Shown one piece after another: positions 7,524 through 12,144 of a stretch of DNA of 12,144 nucleotides. Below the pieces are notes generated by a model that searched no databases, had not been told where the DNA came from, and was given only the letters and a program-made list of their open reading frames with translations. Position 1 is the stretch's first letter. Every line of letters starts with the position of its first letter. Source of the DNA: an uncultured bacterium (GTDB lineage Bacteria; Bacteroidota; Bacteroidia; Sphingobacteriales; Sphingobacteriaceae); assembly GCA_903958995.1 (NCBI GenBank), contig CAJBVG010000266.1, positions 1 to 12,144 on the forward strand, read 5' to 3'. The position numbers and the translations under genes are program-made.

Positions 7524-7733
7524 ATGACAGGAAGTATCGCAGCAATCGGTGCAGGATTAGCAGTAATCGGCGCAGGTTTAGGTATCGGAAGAATTGGTGG
7601 TTCAGCAATGGATGGCATTGCTCGTCAACCAGAAGCCGCTTCAAAAATTCAAACAGCAATGATCATCGCTGCAGCCCTTGTAGAAGGTGTTGCATTATTC
7701 GGTGTGGTAGTTGCTTTGTTAGGAAACGGTTGA
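7524..7733 (+). CDS. atpE: ATP synthase Fo subunit c
   Basis: A 69-residue hairpin of two membrane helices that assembles into the rotating ring. Helix 1 carries the Gly-rich packing motif (GAGLAVIGAGLGIG, 9-22), the polar loop is ARQPE (33-37), and helix 2 contains the ion-binding carboxylate Glu54 in ALVEGVALFG. The residue after Glu54 is Gly, and Ile21 occupies the place of the Gln that binds sodium in Ilyobacter-type rings, so this ring should carry protons. The upstream leader is A/T-rich with no Shine-Dalgarno. A strong terminator-like hairpin begins 7 bases after the stop, which probably helps keep atpE expression above that of the downstream subunits. Confidence 0.97.
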   Translation: MTGSIAAIGAGLAVIGAGLGIGRIGGSAMDGIARQPEAASKIQTAMIIAAALVEGVALFGVVVALLGNG

Positions 7734-7740
7734 TCCAACA

Positions 7741-7773
7741 AAAAGCCTGTTGCGTTTGGCAACGGGCTTTTTT
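7741..7773 (+). terminator. Intrinsic terminator-like hairpin between atpE and atpF
   Basis: An 11-base-pair stem (7743-7753 with 7759-7769; one G-T wobble, otherwise perfect) with a 5-base loop GTTTG is followed by a run of six T (7768-7773). This is the classic shape of a Rho-independent terminator, yet it sits inside the ATP synthase gene cluster. Because no clear promoter is visible in the 43 bases before atpF, partial read-through is the likely arrangement, giving more atpBE than atpFHAG message. It could alternatively protect the 3' end of a processed atpE transcript. Confidence 0.85.
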
Positions 7774-7816
7774 AAAGTTCTAGAAAATTAGAAATTATTA
7801 AACATCAAATAAAGAT

Positions 7817-8311
7817 ATGGATATAGTTACGCCGAGTTTAGGATTGGTATTTTGGACCAGCATCTCATTCTTATTGTTATTGTTCTTATTAGGCAAGTTC
7901 GCTTGGAAACCTATCATGAAAGCGTTAGACGATCGTGAACGTTCTATCGAAGATGCATTAAGTGCAGCAGAGAAAGCAAAAGACGAATTAGCAAGATTAA
8001 ATAACGAAAGCGAGCTTTTATTAAAAGAAGCTAGAGCTGAACGTGATTTGATTTTAAAAGAAGCGAAACAATTACGTGATAATACTATTGCTGATGCAAA
8101 AGGTTTAGCACAAGTTGAAGCAAACAAGATGATCGAAAAAGCAAAAGTGGAAATCGATAATCAAAAGAATGCAGCTTTAGCAGAAGTGAAAAATCAAGTT
8201 GCTACATTATCAATTGATATTGCAGAAAAAGTGTTACGCAAACAATTAGAAGATAAATCTAAACAAGAAAACTTAGTTGCCGATTTATTGAAAGAAGTGA
8301 AGTTAAGCTAG
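7817..8311 (+). CDS. atpF: ATP synthase Fo subunit b
   Basis: A 164-residue peripheral-stalk subunit. One N-terminal membrane helix at about residues 8-28 is followed by the family-typical WKPIMKALDDRE junction (30-41). A long Ala/Lys/Glu-rich helix running to about 125 makes the right-handed coiled coil of the stator, and the C-terminal part (about 130-162) should bind the delta subunit. Length is normal for a bacterial b subunit, and only one b gene is present, so a homodimer is expected. It lies 83 bases after atpE, across the terminator-like hairpin, and 27 bases before atpH. The ATG at 7817 fits the family N-terminus and needs no alternative. Confidence 0.96.
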   Translation: MDIVTPSLGLVFWTSISFLLLLFLLGKFAWKPIMKALDDRERSIEDALSAAEKAKDELARLNNESELLLKEARAERDLILKEAKQLRDNTIADAKGLAQVEANKMIEKAKVEIDNQKNAALAEVKNQVATLSIDIAEKVLRKQLEDKSKQENLVADLLKEVKLS

Positions 8312-8338
8312 TACAAGCGAAACTAAAATAGTAAAGAT

Positions 8339-8875
8339 ATGTCAGAAATTAGAGTTGCCACCAGATATGCCAAATCCCTTATAGATCTTGCGATTGAACG
8401 CAATGAACTAGAGAGAGTAAAGCAAGATATCGATTTATTTATCGCTGCTACTAAAGCTAGTTCTGAATTAGTTGCCGTATTAAAAAATCCAATTGTTCCA
8501 ATTGATAAAAAATTGAAAATTGTACGAGGATTATTTGGTGAGCAAGTAAATAAAACGACTCAATCTTTTTTTGATATTGTAATTAACAAAGCAAGAGCAG
8601 AAGTATTACATTCTACTGCTATAGAATTTGTTAATCAATACAACGAAAAGAAAAATATATTAAAAGCGAAAGTTGTTTCGGCTACTGCATTGAATGATGC
8701 ATCAAGAGCTGAAATAATTAGTATCGTAGAGAAAGCAACGAGCAAACATGTAGTATTAGACGAAAAGGTTGATGCTGCATTAATTGGTGGTTTCTTGCTA
8801 ACAGTAGGAGATAAGCAATTTGATACCAGTATTTCAAAGAGCTTACAAAACCTCAAAAAGAGTTTTAATAACTAA
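8339..8875 (+). CDS. atpH: ATP synthase F1 subunit delta
   Basis: A 178-residue stator protein (OSCP homologue) that joins the top of the alpha/beta hexamer to the b subunits. The N-terminal helical domain (about residues 1-105) starts with a typical VATRYAKSLIDLA segment (6-18). The C-terminal domain contains the delta-family signature at about 144-165 (VDAALIGGF..VGDKQFD.S). Length is normal. It sits between atpF (27 bases) and atpA (42 bases), the standard bacterial order. No promoter or hairpin is visible at either junction, so it is read with its neighbours. Confidence 0.96.
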   Translation: MSEIRVATRYAKSLIDLAIERNELERVKQDIDLFIAATKASSELVAVLKNPIVPIDKKLKIVRGLFGEQVNKTTQSFFDIVINKARAEVLHSTAIEFVNQYNEKKNILKAKVVSATALNDASRAEIISIVEKATSKHVVLDEKVDAALIGGFLLTVGDKQFDTSISKSLQNLKKSFNN

Positions 8876-8917
8876 TACAAACATTAATAAATTTAAAATC
8901 AATAAACACATAATAAG

Positions 8918-10492
8918 ATGGTAGAAGTTAGACCAGATGAAGTTTCGGCGATATTAAGACAGCAATTGTCGGGCTTCAAGTCAGAATCTGAATTAGAAGA
9001 AGTTGGTACTGTATTACAGGTGGGTGATGGTATTGCGAGAGTATACGGATTAACAAAAGTACAATCAGGTGAGCTTGTTGAATTCGACAACGGACTACAA
9101 GGTATCGTGTTGAACTTAGAAGAGGATAACGTGGGTGTGGTATTGTTGGGAAGTTCAGACAAAGTTAAAGAAGGTGACACCATTAAGCGTACTAAGAAAA
9201 TCGCATCTATTAAAGTAGGTGACGGTATGTTAGGTCGTGTTGTAAACACCTTAGGTTTACCTATCGATGGTAAAGGACCAATTACAGGTGAATTATATGA
9301 AATGCCAATTGAGCGTAAAGCGCCAGGGGTAATTTATCGTCAGCCAGTAAATGAGCCATTACAAACAGGATTGAAAGCTATCGATGCAATGATTCCTATC
9401 GGTCGTGGACAACGTGAGTTAATCATTGGTGACCGTCAGACTGGTAAAACTACTGTTGCGATTGACACGATCATCAACCAAAAAGAATTTTACGATAAAG
9501 GCGAAGCCGTTATCTGTATATATGTAGCAATTGGACAAAAGAATTCTACTGTAGCGAACATTGTTCGTACGTTAGAAGAAAAAGGTGCAATGGCTTATAC
9601 CATCATTGTTGCAGCTTCTGCAGCAGATCCTGCTCCAATGCAGTTCTTTGCTCCATTTGCTGGTGCTGCGATTGGTGAGTTCTTCCGTGATACAGGTAGA
9701 CCAGCTTTAATTGTTTATGATGATTTATCTAAACAAGCAGTTGCTTACCGTGAAGTATCATTATTACTTCGTAGACCTCCAGGACGTGAGGCATATCCAG
9801 GTGACGTATTTTACTTACACTCGAGATTACTAGAGAGAGCGGCAAAAATTAATGCTACTGACTCAGTAGCTCAAGCAATGAATGATTTACCAGATTCAAT
9901 TAAAGGTATCGTTAAAGGTGGTGGTTCATTAACTGCATTACCAATTATCGAAACTCAAGCTGGTGACGTTTCTGCATACATTCCAACAAACGTAATTTCA
10001 ATTACCGACGGACAAATTTTCTTGGAGTCTAACTTGTTTAACGCAGGTATTCGTCCTGCAATTAACGTAGGTATTTCGGTATCACGTGTAGGTGGTAATG
10101 CTCAAATTAAATCAATGAAGAAAGTTGCTGGTACATTGAAAGGTGACCAAGCACAATACAGAGAGCTTGAAGCTTTCTCTAAATTCGGATCTGATTTAGA
10201 TGCTACTACTAAATTCGTTTTAGATAAAGGTGCTCGTAACGTAGAGATTTTGAAACAAGGTCAATACAGCCCAGTACCAGTTGAAAAACAAGTAGCGATG
10301 ATCTATTGCGGTACTAAAGGTTTATTGAGAAATGTACCTGTTAATAAAGTGAAAGAATTCGAAGCTGAATATTTAAATCAATTAGAACTTCGTTATAAAT
10401 CAACACTAGATGCAATTCGCGCTGGTAAAATTGATAATGATATTACTAATGTTTTAGAAGCAGTAGCGAAAGAAATTTCATCAAAATACTAA
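8918..10492 (+). CDS. atpA: ATP synthase F1 subunit alpha
   Basis: A 524-residue non-catalytic nucleotide-binding subunit of the F1 hexamer. A beta-barrel domain (about 25-95) precedes the nucleotide-binding domain. The Walker A motif is GDRQTGKT (171-178) and the Walker B strand is LIVYDD (264-269). The ATPase alpha/beta signature PAINVGISVS lies at 380-389, and Arg390 directly after it is the arginine finger reaching the beta catalytic site. A helical C-terminal domain follows. Between LERAA and GSLTALP (about 310-335) the chain is around seven residues longer than I recall for E. coli, which I believe is typical of Bacteroidota. The leader is A-rich without a Shine-Dalgarno. The catalytic partner beta is not encoded in this window. 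Confidence 0.98.
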   Translation: MVEVRPDEVSAILRQQLSGFKSESELEEVGTVLQVGDGIARVYGLTKVQSGELVEFDNGLQGIVLNLEEDNVGVVLLGSSDKVKEGDTIKRTKKIASIKVGDGMLGRVVNTLGLPIDGKGPITGELYEMPIERKAPGVIYRQPVNEPLQTGLKAIDAMIPIGRGQRELIIGDRQTGKTTVAIDTIINQKEFYDKGEAVICIYVAIGQKNSTVANIVRTLEEKGAMAYTIIVAASAADPAPMQFFAPFAGAAIGEFFRDTGRPALIVYDDLSKQAVAYREVSLLLRRPPGREAYPGDVFYLHSRLLERAAKINATDSVAQAMNDLPDSIKGIVKGGGSLTALPIIETQAGDVSAYIPTNVISITDGQIFLESNLFNAGIRPAINVGISVSRVGGNAQIKSMKKVAGTLKGDQAQYRELEAFSKFGSDLDATTKFVLDKGARNVEILKQGQYSPVPVEKQVAMIYCGTKGLLRNVPVNKVKEFEAEYLNQLELRYKSTLDAIRAGKIDNDITNVLEAVAKEISSKY

Positions 10493-10498
10493 TTAATC

Positions 10499-10522
10499 AT
10501 TCTCGCCTTTCGGGGCGAGAAT
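10499..10522 (+). other. GC-rich hairpin between atpA and atpG
   Basis: A perfect 9-base-pair stem (10499-10507 with 10514-10522) plus one inner T-G wobble encloses a TTCG loop. It begins 7 bases after the atpA stop and ends 24 bases before the atpG start. No T-run follows directly, so it is not a standard terminator. It may be an mRNA-stabilising or processing element that sets the alpha to gamma ratio, or a weak pause site. The structure is directly readable from the sequence; the function is inferred. Confidence 0.65.
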
Positions 10523-10546
10523 AGCTAATAATTTTTCAAAAGAAAA

Positions 10547-11428
10547 ATGGCAAATTTAAAAGAAGTACGTTTAAGAATAGCTTCGGTTAACTCCACTCAG
10601 CAAATCACAAAAGCCATGAAAATGGTTTCTGCGGCGAAGTTGAAAAGAGCTACCGACGCAGTTGTTCAAATGCGACCTTATGCTAATAAGTTGAAAGACA
10701 TCTTAGCAAACTTAACGGCTAGTTTAGAAGGGAATGAAAGTGAGTTCACTGTTCAACGTGAATTGAAAAATGTATTGGTAGTTGTTGTTACTTCGAATAG
10801 AGGTTTAGCAGGAGCTTTCAATGCCAATTCTATTAAAACTGCTAACGCATTGATTAACGAGAATTATGCTGACTTGAAAAAATCAGGTAATGTGCATATC
10901 ATCGCTATTGGTAAAAAGGCGCAAGATTATTTCACTAAAAATAAATACAATGTTATTGGTAACAACAACGATGTGTTTAATAGTTTATCATTCAATACTT
11001 CTGTAAAAATTTCTTCTGAAATTATGGATGGATTTGTTGCAGGTAAATGGGATAAAGTTGAAGTGGTTTACAACCAATTTAAAAATGCAGCAATGCAGAT
11101 TTTAACTACAGAACAATTACTACCTGTTCAAGCAACAGTAAGTGCAACTGCAGTAAAGTCGAATGTTGATTATTTATTAGAACCTTCTCAAGAGGAAATT
11201 GTAAATGGATTAATTCCAACATCCATTAAAATACAATTGTATAAAGCATTATTAGATTCTCATGCTTCTGAACATGGCGCTCGTATGACAGCTATGGATA
11301 AAGCAACTGAAAACGCAGGTGATTTGTTACGTGCACTTAGGTTATCATATAACCAAGCTCGTCAGGCCTCGATTACAAATGAGATATTAGAAATTGTAAG
11401 TGGTGCAAATGCACTGTCTGCAAGCTAA
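10547..11428 (+). CDS. atpG: ATP synthase F1 subunit gamma
   Basis: A 293-residue central-stalk subunit that rotates inside the alpha/beta hexamer. The N-terminal coiled-coil helix shows the family motif RIASVNSTQQITKAMKMV (10-27), and the Rossmann-like domain begins with SNRGLAGAFN (83-92). The C-terminal helix carries the gamma signature ITNEILEIVSGANAL (276-290). Length is normal. The 54 bases before it contain the atpA-atpG hairpin. An intrinsic terminator starts 22 bases after the stop, marking the end of the cluster. In other bacteria atpD and atpC would follow, but here they are absent. Confidence 0.97.
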   Translation: MANLKEVRLRIASVNSTQQITKAMKMVSAAKLKRATDAVVQMRPYANKLKDILANLTASLEGNESEFTVQRELKNVLVVVVTSNRGLAGAFNANSIKTANALINENYADLKKSGNVHIIAIGKKAQDYFTKNKYNVIGNNNDVFNSLSFNTSVKISSEIMDGFVAGKWDKVEVVYNQFKNAAMQILTTEQLLPVQATVSATAVKSNVDYLLEPSQEEIVNGLIPTSIKIQLYKALLDSHASEHGARMTAMDKATENAGDLLRALRLSYNQARQASITNEILEIVSGANALSAS

Positions 11429-11450
11429 TACTATAACAAGATTTTAAAAT

Positions 11451-11482
11451 AAAAAGTCCCGATGATGAGTCGGGACTTTTTT
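11451..11482 (+). terminator. Intrinsic terminator of the ATP synthase cluster
   Basis: A perfect 12-base-pair stem, AAAAAGTCCCGA (11451-11462) with TCGGGACTTTTT (11470-11481), encloses a 7-base loop TGATGAG and ends in a run of six T (11477-11482). Because of the A-run on the left arm it can also act in the opposite direction, for transcripts arriving from the convergent yceI-like gene. Confidence 0.93.
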
Positions 11483-11556
11483 GTTTTCATAAATAGCATT
11501 GAAATTATAAATAATATTGAAAATCAATTAAATATTAGACTGAATTAAGTTTCTAA

Positions 11557-11574
11557 TCCCGATAGCTATCGGGA
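11557..11574. repeat. Perfect 18-base palindrome (TCCCGATAGCTATCGGGA)
   Basis: The 18 bases equal their own reverse complement. The palindrome lies 18 bases beyond the stop of the minus-strand yceI-like gene and about 75 bases after the atpG terminator. Its outer arms TCCCGA/TCGGGA match those of that terminator. No good T-run follows on either strand, so it is either a weak terminator or 3'-end stabiliser for yceI, or a copy of a short genome-wide palindromic repeat. I recall similar CCCGATAGCTATCGGG elements between genes in Bacteroidota, but this cannot be checked here. Confidence 0.7.
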
Positions 11575-11592
11575 CTAAATTCTAGTATCTAT

Positions 11593-12126
11593 TTATTGTT
11601 GTTTTGCGAATTGTACATTGATGTGTAATTTCACTTCATCACTTACTACAACACCACCTGCTTCAGTTACAGCGCTCCAAGTTAAACCGAAATCTTTTCT
11701 ATTTATTTTTCCATTCACTTCGAAACCTACTTTAGTATTTCCATAAGGATCAACCATAATTCCACCTAATTCAGCATCTAATGTTACTGATTTAGTTATG
11801 TCTCTAATAGTTAAATCACCTGTTAATTTGAATTCTGTTTCAGATACTTTCACAATTGCAGTTGAACTAAAATTAATAGTAGGGTATTTCTCTGAAGCAA
11901 AGAAATCATCAGACTTTAAGTGACCATCACGATCTGCTTGGTTAGTATCGATACTGTTCGTATCAATGCTAAAGTTGATTGTTGAGTTTTCGAAATCTTC
12001 TCCATTAGAAACTACTGAACCACCAAATACTTTAAAAGTACCAGTAACAGTAGAGATAACTAAATGCTTGATTTTGAATTGCACTTCAGAATGTGCCGGG
12101 TCTAACGACCAAGTTGTATTTTCCAT
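11593..12126 (-). CDS. YceI-family lipocalin-like protein, no signal peptide
   Basis: A 177-residue protein covering a full YceI domain, a lipocalin-like beta-barrel that binds isoprenoid or other long lipids in structurally known members. Recognisable motifs are the opening TTWSLDPAHSEVQFKIKHL (4-22), DRDGHLKSDDFF (66-77), the GDLTIRDITKSV strand (103-114) and NRKDFGLTW (141-149). E. coli YceI is periplasmic with a cleaved signal peptide, but this copy starts directly with the domain and so is predicted to be cytoplasmic. It is transcribed convergently with the ATP synthase genes and shares no operon in view. Only 18 bases of its upstream region are visible, AT-rich and with no recognisable promoter. 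The physiological role cannot be deduced. Confidence 0.93.
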   Translation of the reverse strand: MENTTWSLDPAHSEVQFKIKHLVISTVTGTFKVFGGSVVSNGEDFENSTINFSIDTNSIDTNQADRDGHLKSDDFFASEKYPTINFSSTAIVKVSETEFKLTGDLTIRDITKSVTLDAELGGIMVDPYGNTKVGFEVNGKINRKDFGLTWSAVTEAGGVVVSDEVKLHINVQFAKQQ

Positions 12127-12144
12127 TTTATATTAAATTTTATA

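Noticed and set aside
8899..9249. A 116-codon minus-strand open frame opposite atpA
   Set aside because: It is antisense to a certain atpA, with Ser/Pro/Thr-rich composition typical of a reversed reading.
1..12144. Search for mobile elements, CRISPR arrays, tRNAs, toxin-antitoxin or defence genes
   Set aside because: All sizeable stretches are explained by conserved housekeeping genes. No repeat-spacer pattern, transposase or tRNA-like fold was seen.

Overview
The window is a chromosomal piece of an AT-rich member of the Bacteroidota, most likely a Flavobacteriales-type relative. Several features support this: a SprE/PorW-type TPR lipoprotein (type IX secretion and gliding); an F-type ATP synthase cluster of the form atpZ-(atpI-like)-atpBEFHAG without atpD or atpC; a long histidine-rich periplasmic N-terminus on subunit a; A-rich leaders in place of Shine-Dalgarno sites; and a perfect TAnnTTTG -7 box. 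No tRNA, rRNA, CRISPR array, insertion sequence or prophage gene was seen. Coding density is high, and no gene-free stretch reaches 300 bases.

Left part (1-4332, minus strand): a two-gene unit, the sprE/porW-like lipoprotein gene followed by a class A penicillin-binding protein (PBP1A type) that overlaps it by 8 bases and runs off the left edge. Middle (4333-4451): a 119-base divergent intergenic region with a recognisable Bacteroidota promoter for the minus-strand unit.

Right part (4452-11428, plus strand): ten closely packed genes: membrane-anchored M23/LytM peptidase, bactofilin, AtpZ-like, a four-helix AtpI-like protein, then atpB, atpE, atpF, atpH, atpA and atpG. Spacing is 3, 0, 8, 16 and 33 bases up to atpE, so the envelope genes may be co-transcribed with the ATP synthase. 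A strong hairpin with a T-run lies between atpE and atpF, and a second GC-rich hairpin without a T-run lies between atpA and atpG. The cluster ends at a clear intrinsic terminator. A convergent YceI-family gene closes the window, and a perfect 18-base palindrome lies between the two.

Together the genes cover peptidoglycan synthesis (PBP1A), peptidoglycan trimming probably guided by a bactofilin scaffold (M23 plus bactofilin), an outer-membrane lipoprotein of the type IX/gliding apparatus, and all of Fo plus alpha, gamma and delta of F1. The beta and epsilon subunits must be encoded elsewhere, as is usual in this phylum. Most of this is conserved housekeeping content. The most interesting points are small-scale: the intra-operon hairpins, a TTG start directly behind an in-frame stop (bactofilin/atpZ), the TTG start of the SprE-like gene, and repeated TCCCGA/TCGGGA hairpin arms. 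I found no convincing undescribed defence or mobile system.
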